Shown here in pieces: positions 1-11,352 of a DNA stretch of 64,000 nucleotides. The notes under the pieces were generated by a model that saw only the letters and a list, made by a program, of their open reading frames with translations, was not told the DNA's origin and did no database searches. Source of the stretch: Juglans regia (lineage: Eukaryota; Streptophyta; Magnoliopsida; Fagales; Juglandaceae); assembly GCF_001411555.2 (NCBI RefSeq), contig NC_049912.1, positions 16,910,341-16,974,340 on the forward strand, given 5' to 3'. Each line of letters opens with the position of its first letter. Position 1 is the stretch's first letter. Position numbers and translations under genes: made by a program.

Positions 1-990
1 ATAGATTGGTTCATTCATAAATTGAGATATATGAATCCCTTGAATTGCAGGTTGATTCATCATTAAATGTACAAATTTAATCATTATTTTGTAAATTAAT
101 TGTTCAAGAAATTTATTTGTATCCCTAAAAGTCAAGCTTTAAAAGGTTGTCAAACAACTTCAAGAGTAAAAATTTATTTCTCAAATTCTATCTAAGCAAT
201 TCAGATTGATCTTTCATATTTGTGGCGATATTTGGGTGGTCCAATACAATTATCTTTTGGGGTGTTGTTTGTTATTTGGGACAATACAATTTGTGGGATG
301 AAAATCTACTTGTGACAACATAAATTTCACCGTAAATATTTTGATTTTGAGCAAGCTTTTATTTTTTTGAAACAAAAAGCAAAAGTCCATTGATCACTGA
401 CCATTAATTTGGAAGGAAGATGTCTTGTTAAAAGTAGAATTGGAGGCAAGCCGGACCCCAAGGAAAATAATGTTTCGTTTATGCTTTGAGGTTAAGGAAA
501 TGAACATTTCTTTATTGCTTTGATGTTGATGTTGATGTCGATGTATGTTATGAGTAATCTTTCTTGAGTATATTATTGTTAATTGAAACCTAGACTGCTA
601 TTATGTTTACAACATGATGGTTTTTACTAAGTATTCGACTCATTTTAGTACTTTTTTTCTTATATTTTTCCCATCCCAGGTAAGTAGGATTTTAAGATGC
701 TGCAGGATAAAATATTGTTCAAGTGGATGACTTGGATACTTGAGGCATCGAGAAAAAATTCTAATTTATTTATAGTTTAAGTCATATTTTGTAGCACATG
801 GCTATTTTATTTTCCTTTAATAAGTGTTATGGACAACTTTTATTTTTGGAGAGATTTTATTTTAATAAAGTGCTTTGATTTCTCATAAAGGTTATGGAAT
901 CTTTTATACTTAGCGCTAAAGTGTGAATGCTTTAAGATTAGTAGTATTCGGTTTCTCTAACTTTAAACTCTAGAGGAAGGGGGTGTTACA
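1..990 (+). mobile_element. 3' part of an old LTR (Ty3/gypsy-like), ending at a primer-binding-like site
   Basis: This AT-rich stretch has no credible coding region. It ends in GGTGTTACA at 981-990, and from 992 it is followed by a sequence close to the primer-binding site used with initiator methionine tRNA (TTGATATCAAAG against the usual TGGTATCAGAGC). That is the normal LTR-to-internal junction of plant Ty3/gypsy elements. The segment at about 465-605 recurs in diverged form at about 2065-2207. The left end of the LTR lies outside the window or is lost. Confidence 0.45.
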
Positions 991-1101
991 GTTGATATCA
1001 AAGTCTAGGGTCTAAAAGATTATGTAGGCATTTTCCAAAACAAGAGAAGAAAAATTTTTAGAGTTAAGAAATGTTTTTGAAAACTTAAAGGAAAGCGAGC
1101 C

Positions 1102-1311
1102 TTGTTTGTTTTCATAGATGAGTTGAGATTAAAGTTAAAAAGTTGAATAAAATATTGTTAGAATATATTTTTTAATATTATTTTTGTTTTGGGATTTGAA
1201 AAAGTTGAATTGTTTATTTTATTTTGTATGGGGATTTGAGAAAGTTGTAATGATGAGATGAGAAGTTTTCAAAGTTTTCAAAATTTTGGGTTTTAGTCTT
1301 AAAAACAAACC
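1102..1311 (+). mobile_element. MITE, family A, copy 1
   Basis: About 210 bp with short imperfect inverted ends (TTGTTTGTTTTCA at the left; the reverse complement of the right end reads TGGTTTGTTTTTA). The interior has repeated GATGAG and GGATTTGAGAAAGTTG-like motifs. A diverged copy lies in the opposite orientation at about 9870-10091, which supports a dispersed non-autonomous DNA element. No ORF. Confidence 0.6.
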
Positions 1312-1999
1312 AGCCAGTCAAGGTCTCCCTAAGATAGGTTCTACTCGGCATTATGTATTATTTACAATTTTTATTCCTTTGATTTATTATTTGATTGACC
1401 CAAAACCTTGACTTGCTTCGCTCAATCCAACTCGGTATTTGTAGCAATTACGCCGAATGTAACGCACCGACAGTTTAATGCCCGCACATCCAATCGACCG
1501 ACTACTCTATATATATATATTCTTCCTTTAACTCTGTTGTAGTAGCGACAGTTGTTTCTTTCTCATCATCTTCTCCTTCTTGTTAATTTACATCACTAGA
1601 ACCGTGCTTCAACCGTGAATTATAGGCCTAATCAACCACACAAGAAGAGCAACATTGTGAGACTAACCGGAAGTTTGTGTTGTTTCAACCATGCATCCTT
1701 CACTGCGAGTCACCGTGTTTTCAAGCGTTGCTAGATCTCATCCATACACCACCCAAGGACCACCGATAAGCCCTCATGTCATGATACTATGCATTACACA
1801 TACCTAAAACACATGGGTCAAGTCGTGTTTTTTCTCAGTTACCTAAGAAACCACCATGGAAGTGAGACTTTAGCCATTGCCAAACCTTCTTAGCACCACC
1901 GAACATCCCCTTATACCTAATACATGAAGGGGATGAGACATGGGTCGCTAACCCTCAGGTCGTGTTTTTCAAACCTCCACAGGTCGTGTTTTCTTGCTC
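1312..1999. other. Intergenic, no gene seen
   Basis: Mixed-composition sequence without a plausible ORF. It has a short TA run near 1507-1520, and its right part (about 1800-2000) holds ACATGGGTC and TCGTGTTTT motifs that recur locally, probably decayed LTR sequence. Confidence 0.5.
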
Positions 2000-2210
2000 A
2001 TGAGACATGGGTCACTAACCCTAACACATGAAGTTATAGTGTGTAACAGCCATAAGGATATGAGGTTAAGGAAAATAATGTTTCATTTACGTTTTGAGGT
2101 TAAGGAAATGAATATTTCTTTATTGCTTTGAGGTTGATGTTTATGTATATGAGGTAATGTTTCTTGAGAATGTTATTGTTAACTAAAACCTAGACTGCTA
2201 TTATAATAAT
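2000..2210 (+). repeat. Fragment of an LTR related to both neighbours
   Basis: Positions 2000-2060 resemble 3055-3105 inside the downstream LTR (shared CACTAACCC, ACACATGA and GTGTGTA order). Positions 2065-2207 are a diverged copy of 465-605. The fragment is cut off at 2210, where the next LTR segment begins. Confidence 0.5.
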
Positions 2211-3648
2211 TGCATAAGTGGTCCCCAAAGGTGTTAGCAAAGTAAAGGGCATGTAAGAGCACGAGATAGAAAGAGAGTGTTCCAAGTGAAGTGTACCTCT
2301 ATTTATAGTTTAAGTTGCTTATACGTTAAATAGAGAATGACGGTAAGGTTATGTGTATGCATGTATGTTGCCATCTGATACGCACATGAATGGATTGCAA
2401 GATATGAAAGTAGCACGGAGTCTAGGTAAGTATTGCGTTCATACTCTTTTAGAGCTTTCTAAAATATATGAAAATGAAAACGAAATGCTTTTCCTTTATG
2501 ATGCCTTACGAAATGATGTTTTTACGAAAGCATGTTAAGTGTTCAAAAGTATACGTATGTAGGGCCCTCCTTGGCAGCCCCTTTTTACGCACCCAAAAGT
2601 ATTAATTGTACCCATGTGAATGGATGATTATACACAGTATCTATTGTATGTATCTTCCATGAAAATGCATGGCATGAAAGACGATTTTCGGGCTTACGCC
2701 CCGAACAATGTTTTTCTCATGAAATGCTATTTTCTCATGAAAATGAGTATTTTCTCATGAAAGAATGTTAAATGAAAGAAAAGAAAAGAATGAAAGCTCA
2801 TGCTCATGCACATGAAAGATTGAAAGCCCCAGCTCTATAGAGCTAACATGAATGAATGAATGAATGGAAAGCAAAGAAAAACATGAAAGCATGAAATGTA
2901 TGAAAATACATAACGGCCAGATGAATTAATGGAAAGGGTACCAATGAATGGGCAGATTGCAATGCCGGATAAGTAGTACTGGTAGTGCATCCAGTGCTGC
3001 CCCCTGACTGAAAAGGGATTCCTAACCCGTGGCCACGAGTGGAGTCCGGGTCTAAAGGAAGACCGCTAACCCCAACACACGAGGCATAATAGTGTGTACC
3101 GGCCAATGAAAGTGATAAGAAAGAATGGATGGATGCATGAATGCACAAACTCTTTAAGAAATGAAGGCACTGACGAGAGACACATTTTTTAAGAAAACTC
3201 ATTTTTAAAGAAAAACCTCGTCTAGTGATGTTTTCAAACGAATGCATGTATACATGTACGTATAGTATGTATGAATGATTAATGCATGAATAAAAACCTA
3301 TGTTATTATATTTCAACTGTATGGAGTAATGCTTATGTGTCATCGATTCATTTTAATTTTAATGAATGCCCCATGGAATGAATGAGCAGTACGCATCAGG
3401 AAGGATACGGCCCATGGGGAAGCATGGAAGTCTAGGCATGAGCGTTTAAATGTATGAGAGGACTTTTTATTGTTAAAATTAATTTTTTCCGCTGTAAACC
3501 TCTTTTATTCGCAACGCACATTTTATTTTATAACTTAGAGTCTTGCACCCTGGGTATGGAAGTAAAACGTTTTAAATCGAACGGTAATTCCCGTCGTCCT
3601 TTCTAAAATCATTTTATAAAAATTCCCACCATAAGGACGGACGTTACA
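2211..3648 (+). mobile_element. LTR segment, first copy of a 1.4-kb direct repeat
   Basis: This segment and 5247-6654 are collinear along their full length, from the shared AAGTGGTCCCC start to the shared CGTTACA end, with scattered substitutions and small indels. Inside is a purine-rich run of ATGAAAG-like words (about 2700-2890). The right end is followed by a primer-binding-like site. The left end lacks a clear TGTAA terminus and no flanking duplication is found, so this may be only the 3' part of a longer LTR. Long ORFs here on the minus strand are low-complexity shadows. Confidence 0.7.
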
Positions 3649-3651
3649 TAG

Positions 3652-3663
3652 TGGTATTAGAGC
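3652..3663 (+). promoter_or_regulatory. Retrotransposon primer-binding site (initiator Met tRNA)
   Basis: TGGTATTAGAGC begins 3 nt after the LTR end CGTTACA. It differs at one position from TGGTATCAGAGC, the common plant primer-binding site complementary to initiator tRNA-Met. It fixes the + orientation of the upstream LTR. Confidence 0.7.
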
Positions 3664-5246
3664 AAAGCCCAGGTTATCCACCATGAGCCCTTCCAAGACC
3701 ACACTTAGCTATCCAAACACCCAAACAGCCATCGTACGTGGGTTAGCCGCCACGTACGACCCTTCTGGCGTCATCGACTGTGACGATCAACGAGCAATGC
3801 ACGAGTTATCCCGTCGATGGTATAACCCTCTATCCCTCGTTATTTATATCAAATTTTAGTTGGTTGGTTAGGTTGTGAACTGTGTTGTTAGTATTGTGGA
3901 GTTTGTAGTGTTGTATGGAGATGTGATGTGCTGTGTATGTAATGTGTTGGGCGTATCTATGTAGTGTGCTGTGAAGTGTTGTGGGCTGTACTGTGAAGTG
4001 TGGTTGTGGAGTATGTGCTATAATGGTGATGTGGCATAGTGTGGGATATGGAGAGTATATGTAAAATATATCCTCCTGGCATATTGTGGAACGGGAAGAC
4101 TACACGTGGAGTGTACTCTATTTGGCTTGGTGTGTGTGAAGGGTGTACACGTAGAGTATACTCCATGTGGTGGAGTGATGCACCATGTGGTGGGTATGCC
4201 ATAATGGTGATGTGACGTAGTGTGTGTGAAGAGAGTACATGTGGAGTGTACTCCAAGAGGTGCAGCGACACACCATGTGGCGTATCGTAGAGATAAGCAC
4301 GATTGTGTGGTCGATGGGCATAGAGTGTGGTGAATAGTGTCAGGAACTGTGGAACAGTGTCTCGAGGTAGTTATGATGTTATCTATAATCTAAGATAACG
4401 GGTGTCACCGTAATTGACTTATGGCTGGGAGTATGGGTGAAGTAGTAGAATAAGTGTAGGTGTGCGCAGCGGAAGCATGACTGGGGAATGTCATGAAGTG
4501 ACATGGTTACCAGCAGTCGTGCTTATGATAGGTGAGGAGTTAGCGTAGGAATGGCACAGCGGGATCATGACGAGATGTCACGTTGTGATAGTAGTACATG
4601 AGGAACTGTACTCGTGATGAGTTAGGAGTTGGCGTAAGAATGGCATAGTGGGATGTCAGGTGATGTGACAAGGTCACGGTGTAGCTTGAGAGTAGTCTCG
4701 AGCTGTATGATGAACGTAGGGCATGGTTGTGAACGAAGTCTTGTCGTGTTAAGTGTTGGGATAAACTGTCAAAATGGACAGGTAGCATGAAGAGTCATGC
4801 TAGCTGGGTTAAGAGAATGTTGTTATCGAAGTATGGCCCATGTCCCTACGAGCAGGTGATCAACATGTTATATGTTGGTCTTAGGTGATAAAGGGGTAAG
4901 GTACATGTGTAATCTGGTTAGACACATGTGCTGGACGGATTCAGCATATGTAATAGATGATCTATCCTAGACATAGTTACACGGTGCTTAAGTCTTAGAG
5001 TTGGCTTAGATTCATGTGGGTTGTATGGATGGGAATGAAGATTTAGTGTGGGCTAAGTGCATGAAGGTAGTGACGGGTGTATTGTTAGGATTGTAATGCG
5101 TGATTTCGTCAGTCGGACTCATGCGTCAGAATGTGGTTAACAGGAAAAGGAAGATGAATATCTTAGTGTCTTAATCCTACGGTGAATCACAGATTCACTT
5201 TAGTGATGAGCACTCGAGGCAAGAACGTCGAGTTGGGAAGAGATAG
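3664..5246 (+). mobile_element. Non-coding segment between the LTR copies
   Basis: No gag or pol remnants can be read here. From about 3684 the sequence is clearly related to 63578-64000 at the right edge of the window, including the landmarks GAGCCCTTCCAAG, GTTAGCCGCCACGTACGAC and TTATCCCGTCGATGGTATAA, followed by a long GTGT-rich tract. In the right-edge copy the same sequence follows a GC-rich, TATA-containing LTR leader. This segment is therefore better read as the middle of a long LTR than as a true internal region. Confidence 0.5.
4020..4310 (+). repeat. Degenerate tandem repeat, GTGT-rich
   Basis: Roughly 110-130-bp units recur, each with a GTGTGTGAAG-like start, a GTACACGT-GGAGTGTACTCC-like core and an ATAATGGTGATGTG tail. 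The units are diverged and strongly G+T biased on the + strand. A shorter relative occurs at the right edge (about 63880-63990). Confidence 0.5.
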
Positions 5247-6654
5247 TGACCGTAAGTGGTCCCCGAAGGTGTTAGCAAAGTAAAGGGCATGTAAGAGCAC
5301 GGGATAGAAGGAGAGTGTTCTAAATGAAGTGTACCTCTATTTATAGTTTAAGTTGCTTATGCATTAGATAGAGAATGATGCTAAGGTTATGTGTATGCAT
5401 GTAGGTTGCCATCTGACACGCACATGATTGAACTACATGATATGAAAGTAGCATGGAGTCCAGGTAAGTATTGTATTCATACTCTTCTAGACTCTGCTAG
5501 AGCTTTCTAAAATATACGAAAATGAAAACAAAATTCTTTTCCTTTACGATGCCTTACGAAACGATGTTTTTACGAAAACATGTTAAGTGTTTAAAGGTAT
5601 ACGTATGTAGGGCCCTCCTTGGTAGCCCCTTTTTACATACCCAAAAGTATTAATTGTATGCATGTGAATGGATGATTATACGCAGTATCTATTATATGTA
5701 TCTTCCACAAAAATGCATGGCATGAAAGACGATTTTCGGGCTTACGCCCCAAATGATGTTTTTCTCATGTAATGAATGATGTTTTCTCATGAAAATGAAT
5801 GTTTTCTCATGAAAGGACTGTTAAATGAAAGAAAATAAAAGAATGAAAGCTCATGCATGAGCACATGAAAGAATGAAAGCTCCAAGAGCTAACATGAATG
5901 AAAAGCAAAGAAAGGCATGAAAGCATGAAATGTTTGAAAATACATAACGGCTATATGAATGAATGCAAAGGGTAACAATGAATGGGCAGATTGCAATGCC
6001 GGGTAAGTAGTACTGGTAGTGTACCCAGTGATACCCACTGACTGAAAAGGGATTCCTAACCCGTGGCCAAGAGCGGAGTCCAACACACGAGGGGTAACAA
6101 TGTGTACCTGCCAATGAAAGTGATAAGAAAGAGTAGATGTATGCATGAATGCACGAACTCTTTAAGAAATGAAGGCACTGACGGGAGACACATTTATGAA
6201 AATAAAACTCCTTTTTAAAGAAAATCCTCGTTCAGTGATGTTTTCAAACAAACGTATGTATGCATGTACGTATAGTATGTATGAATGAAAACCTTTGTTA
6301 TTATATTTTAACTGTATGAAGTAATGCTTACGAGTCATCGACTCATTTTAGTTTTTATGAATGCCCCTACCCCCACAGGGAATGAATGAGCAGTACGTAT
6401 CAGAACAGACACGGCCCATGGGGAAGAGCACGGAAGTCTAGGCATGAGCATTTAAATGTATGAGATGCCTTTTTATTGTTAAAATTAATGTTTTTCTCTG
6501 TAAACGTCTTTTATTCGCAACGCACGTTTTATTTTATAACTTAGAGTCTTGCATCCTGGGTATGGAAGTAAAAAGTTTTAAATCGAACAGTAATTCCCGT
6601 CGTCCTTTCTAAAATCATTTTATAAAAAGTCTCACTACAAGGACGGGCGTTACA
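5247..6654 (+). mobile_element. LTR segment, second copy of the 1.4-kb direct repeat
   Basis: Collinear with 2211-3648 and ending in the same CGTTACA. Unlike the first copy, it is not followed by a primer-binding site, as expected of a 3' LTR. The 5 bp after its end (TGTTC) do not match those before the first copy (ATAAT), so there is no target-site duplication for the pair. Confidence 0.65.
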
Positions 6655-8600
6655 TGTTCCCCTGGAACAGGCAGACCAACACATACTTCAACAGCCTTCG
6701 TTGCATTCTCAGCAACATCCAAGACGCCACTTTCCTAATCCACCTCTATCATTTCAGCAAAGTCACTGGAGGTCGAAGATGAGGTGGACAATGGTGAAAC
6801 GGGCTCAAATAGAAAGTTCAAGAAGGAACCGAGGAACATATCAAGAATCATTTAAAAGTAACTCGGGATCTAAGAGCAAGTCTAAGTCTCGCCTTAACCA
6901 ATCATATCCTCAAGATGGTCTGCATGCAATGGGGGCACGATTGCCTAGCCACTCGTCGACCTCCAGAAGCAGAGGCAACAGGGGGACCCTATCGCCCTGT
7001 GTAGCAACCACAAGTCGAGCGGGGTCACATCAAACGCATGACCCATCATGAGGTTCATCGCTCTCTGTGCATGTCCTCTTACCCTTTGGTTCCATGGGAG
7101 AGGGGCAGCCCTCTTGCATGGGGGAGTGAACTCAGGATCTATGGAGCTCAAGACTTGGCGGTTGACAAACCGTAATTTGCTTGGCATAATCAAGAAATGG
7201 TCAACGTTCTCCCAGGTAAGAGCGACCTTAGAGCTAACAAAATCCGAGTTCTCCTAACCCATGCATAGACATGGTCCAAGCGCGACATCTCCCCCGTAGA
7301 ACATCGAAGCAACGACCGTCGAGGGGAGAACACTAGGAAGCTATGATCGATAATTCATGGCAGGAAGCCTCAATGGCAGGGGACTCCCAACCTATCCTAG
7401 AAACCAAAAAAAAAAACTTCATGTCCCAGTTTTTGACTTGGGAATATCGAAACTCTAAGTGGATGTCCTAACAACAAGTTCGCAAATGGCAACTGCATTG
7501 ATGCCTGTCATGCCTTCTCACACCACGCAACAGAACAGTAAGATCCTCCAAGCGTTGGGTAGGAGTTGGCTGAGAGCCATACACAAATAGTACAAAATGT
7601 CGCAGATGGGGCCGTAGAAAGGAAGCCGCAGCCCCATGGAGAACATGCCAATATAGAGCCCAACATACTCAGTATCCCCTTCTTAAGTGGACTATGCCAT
7701 TATGAGAACCGACAAGACTTACCGTCACCGAACCCTGAATGCTAAACCATTCTCTCATAGAATCTAGCTCCACCAAGGTGGTGGTAAACATCCTATGATT
7801 CCCGTTAAAAGCAACAAGAAGAATGGGGAGCATTTCAGGAAGTGTTTCTAGGAGCCATTCAAACGTAAGATTACAAAAAACTGGGAGATGAAGGAAGAAA
7901 TGAAATGAAAGAGAACGGTCGAATGCAAGAGGGGGGAGTTGAAGCAAAAGTGGTAGTGGGGAAGAAGAAGAAGAGCGACAGTTATGGGAAAATGAAACTA
8001 CAAGGGAGCACAAAAGCAAGGCCAAGATGGGGCCACATGTTGGAATGAGAAAAAACACGCCAAACAAAATCTCGCATTTTGCATTACACGAAGAGACGAT
8101 CGAGTATGAAGTTTGTCAAACTAGCCATCGGATTTCATGCTGCATGATGCGGTAGGTGGAAAAAGATGTCAAACAAAACATACGATAGGCAAATGTGTCC
8201 AGGAAAATTAGCAATGCACGCAAGGAAAAGGAACACATGTCTAGGGAAGTGTGTAGCAAATTCAAAAGGGTAAGCTTCAAAAAGAAAAAATTCCACTGAC
8301 GCACGTGTGATAAGAATTTGTAGGGTAATTGTTACACACGAGTATGCACTATTGGTTATAAGGAAATAATAGCTAGCGACCAATGGCAGTCATAAAGGAT
8401 TCACGTGATTGAGGGTGACTAAAGGATAAAACTAAACAAGATGCACCGTAGGAGCCTAAAGATAAAACACAAGGAAGACATCATGCATATTCAACAAAGA
8501 ATCTCAACAAACCGTATCCCTCTAAGATCGAGATTCGTGGAGATAAGTTTGCATGAGATACCCATGCCAGAAGGACGCTATCAACGGCAGAATCCTGGTC
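6655..8600. other. Unrecognised, probably decayed retrotransposon DNA
   Basis: No gene can be supported. Short ORFs (for example 6701-7051 and 7048-7257 on +, 7669-8067 on -) are low-complexity or lack known motifs. The GC content is higher than in the flanks and the position just upstream of a Tat-like LTR fragment suggests degenerate retrotransposon sequence, but no gag or pol motif is visible. Confidence 0.35.
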
Positions 8601-8639
8601 ATGAAAGGTATGATCATAGCATATTGAGCACCAAGAATC

Positions 8640-8900
8640 GTGCCCTCGAAATTATCATGTCGTCTAGGAGACCTCAACCCTTATTATAAATAGCTTACCA
8701 GATATGTTCTAGGGTAGATGATTCATTTTATTAAGAGAAGTTAATCTCTCTCTGACTTAACCTGCATCAGAGGCATTCCCACTAAGTTCCCCGAGGCTCT
8801 TCCTATGATTAATTGTAGGTTTGTTGAGCACATTGCAGAGACACGTACAGTTAGGAATCGCGCCAACACTAGTACGTATAAATCAAAGCCATGCAAGCCA
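8640..8900 (+). mobile_element. LTR promoter/leader fragment, Tat-like Ty3/gypsy
   Basis: TATAAATAG near 8685 is followed by a CTCTCTGACTTAA motif and then CATCAGAGGCATTCCCACTAAGT and CCCCGAGG-like words. This order (TATA box, then a TGACTTA..GCATC.GAG leader, then a CCCC-GG motif) is typical of LTRs of the Tat group in plants. Family assignment is from memory of that pattern. Confidence 0.4.
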
Positions 8901-8933
8901 TATTATTCATGTAAGTTTTTGGGAAACGATATG

Positions 8934-8936
<3 letters not shown>

Positions 8937-8965
<29 letters not shown>
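8937..8965. repeat. (TA)n microsatellite
   Basis: Uninterrupted TA dinucleotide run of about 29 bp in an AT-rich intergenic region. Confidence 0.95.
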
Positions 8966-8968
<3 letters not shown>

Positions 8969-9524
8969 ATAAAAGTAGGCAAATAATCATTAATCTTAAT
9001 ATACAAATATCAATAAACACAAATGAATGATATGAAAATGATTTTTGGTTTTTGGAATAATAATCTATAGAAATAATTTTATATATCTTTTAGAATTTTC
9101 TTAGTAATAAATCCTTACATAAAAATAAGAATAATAAAAAAGACAATATTATTGAATTAATTTTTTTGGAAAAAATATGAAAATAAACATTAACAAAAAA
9201 TCTGAATATCTGTAAAACCTTTAAGATCTGGGTTGTAGGGATAAGCCCATCAGATTGGCCCAATCCAACAACCCACATTTGTGACCCTTAATTCCTGACC
9301 CGCAAAAGCCCTAACCACGGGATATTATTTTTCTACTCTATTTAGATGTTAAGAGTATCTAACAGGCTTTTGCTGCAAGGATCTTTCTTTCTTTCTACCC
9401 AACGTTTTCCATCTTCTTTCCTCTTTCTTCTTCCTTTTCTTCTACTTCTTTCTCTCATTCTCGCTCATTTCCTTTTGAATAATTTTATATATAACATAAA
9501 ATACGTAAATATTATATAATTATT

Positions 9525-9645
9525 TAAAAAAAATAAAATTTATTATTAAAAAATTAATCTTTTTATGTAAATCTCATATATTATTTATTTATTTTAAATA
9601 ATTACATCACAATTATACAATTCATGATTGTAAATATATATATTT
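9525..9645. repeat. Foldback-MITE arm fragment, family B
   Basis: The word order (TTATTATTAAAAAATTAAT, then TATGTAAATCTCATAT, then TTTTAAATAATTACATCACAATTAT) matches one arm of the inverted-repeat element at 57650-58115 and the fragments at 10978-11100 and 59815-59945. Only one arm is present here. Confidence 0.45.
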
Positions 9646-9869
9646 TTTCTTTTCTTATAACCCTTTAGTTTTAAATTTGTTTGTGTGAATCCTTTGAGGG
9701 ACCCACGGCTATAGTCGTGGGCTTCACCTGCGCTGCTCGAACCCACAGCATTGTGCAAAGACTCACGATGTGGGCGTGTGTCTATTGTACGAAGACCCGC
9801 ATCATTGCCACGAGTCTTCTCTGCTCAGGCGCACCACAACAGTACCGTAGGTCCGCAAAACTCAGATCT

Positions 9870-10091
9870 CGTTTGCATTCGTAACCTATTTCAATTAATC
9901 TCAGTTTATCTCATCTTATCATTATAATTTTCTCAAATTCATATATAAAATATAATAAACAATTCAACTTTTTAAAATTTTAAAATAATTTTTTCAAATT
10001 TTCAGACAAAATATAATAAATAATTTAACTTTTATTCTATTATTCACAAATCATCTTAATCTATTTTAATTTATTTTTAAATCCAAATCAT
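9870..10091 (-). mobile_element. MITE, family A, copy 2
   Basis: On the minus strand this aligns with 1102-1311, sharing the GTTGAATTGTTTAT and GAATTTGAGAAAATTATAAT-like blocks and the GATGAGAT repeats. The ends are short imperfect inverted repeats. AT-rich and non-coding. Confidence 0.55.
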
Positions 10092-11223
10092 TCGTCAATT
10101 CATTATAATAAAGAAATGCACGTGATCATGACATAGACTTTTTGTTTTTTTGTTTTTTTGGTCAAAAGACCAATTTACACACGTAAATACACGAGCGCAT
10201 AAATACAAACAGTCACCCTCCATTAGTGTATCTTCACAAATTATATATATTATTAAAAGTATAAAACTTATTATAACAAATTATTTATATTATATGTTAA
10301 ATTTTTAATTAATATAATATAAAATATTAAAATTTATGTATAATAATCTAATAACACAAAATAAAAAATAATCTTATTATTATAATATAATATATAATAT
10401 ATAAATTTTAATTTTACAACGTACGCATAAAACCGAATCAAATCGGATCAGTTATACCAAGCACTCATGGCTATATTTAAAACTTTTGAGTGACCAACAA
10501 ATTAGCAAAGATTCTACTGATAATCAGATAAATAGATTTGAAACTTGATATGTTTAACAAGACTTTGAGCTTAATTTATAAACGAAATATATAAGAGATT
10601 TGGATAAGTTGTTGTATGGATGGTACTTTTTAAAAGGCATTGATTAAAATTCAAACATTAATTATTTTAGATAAAAAATAAAAAAAAAATAGGTATACCG
10701 TTGAAAATATTTTTAGGACATGACAGGTTGCATATCCTAAACCATCAATGAACTTCCTTACGAGACGGATAAGGTTTCAACATCAAAAAAACGCAAAAGT
10801 CCAGATACATCCCTCCTGGACACAAAGATCACTGCAGATCCCAAGTTTTATACCACATCCTGACAGTTGGTGCTCCCAAATTTTTATGTTTTTTTTTATA
10901 AAAAAAAATATTATTATTATCATTTCACATTTTATATTTTATAATTTTTTTTTATATTCATAAATATCGAGTTGCTTTAAAAAAAAAAAAATTACTATTA
11001 AAAAATTAATTTTATTTTTATCTAAATTTTGTATTTATTTATTTTTAAATAATTACACAATATTTATATAATTGTAATTATTATTTCTCTAAATATAAAA
11101 TATAAAAATATATAAGGACTGATATATAATTTTTTTTTATATAAATTATTTATATATATTTAAGCCCATAGCAAATATTTAGAGGAAAAAAAAAAAATTA
11201 TAGTGATGTCACTCTCCAAACAG
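10092..11223. other. AT-rich intergenic DNA upstream of SBP1
   Basis: Very AT-rich with many poly-A/T runs. A family B foldback-MITE arm fragment lies at about 10978-11100. No ORF with plausible coding content. Confidence 0.6.
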
Positions 11224-11352
11224 ACTACACACGTCCAAGTTTTGAGTTAAAAGCTTAAGGTCCATCGTCATCCGTATCGCCCACGTCGACCCTCTATTTC
11301 TTCTTTTTCTTCTTTCTAGTTTCTGTAACTCTCTTTGTGTGTACCATTATCG
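11224..11352 (+). promoter_or_regulatory. SBP1 proximal promoter and 5' UTR region
   Basis: A CT-rich leader (TTCTTCTTTTTCTTCTTTC type, about 11297-11320) immediately precedes the ATG, typical of plant 5' UTRs. ACGT cores occur in CACACGTCC (about 11227) and CCCACGTCGAC (about 11280). No firm TATA box can be placed, so the transcription start is not known. Confidence 0.4.

Noticed and set aside
2843..3343. 166-codon minus-strand ORF, echoed at 5851-6146
   Set aside because: Both are reading frames across the 1.4-kb LTR repeat, biased in composition, with no protein motif and no conserved frame between copies.
9690..9880. GC-rich island with a 67-codon ORF
   Set aside because: Contains a small CCCACG/CGTGGG hairpin and repeated ACCCAC/GTGGGC words, but no promoter, splice or protein-family evidence.
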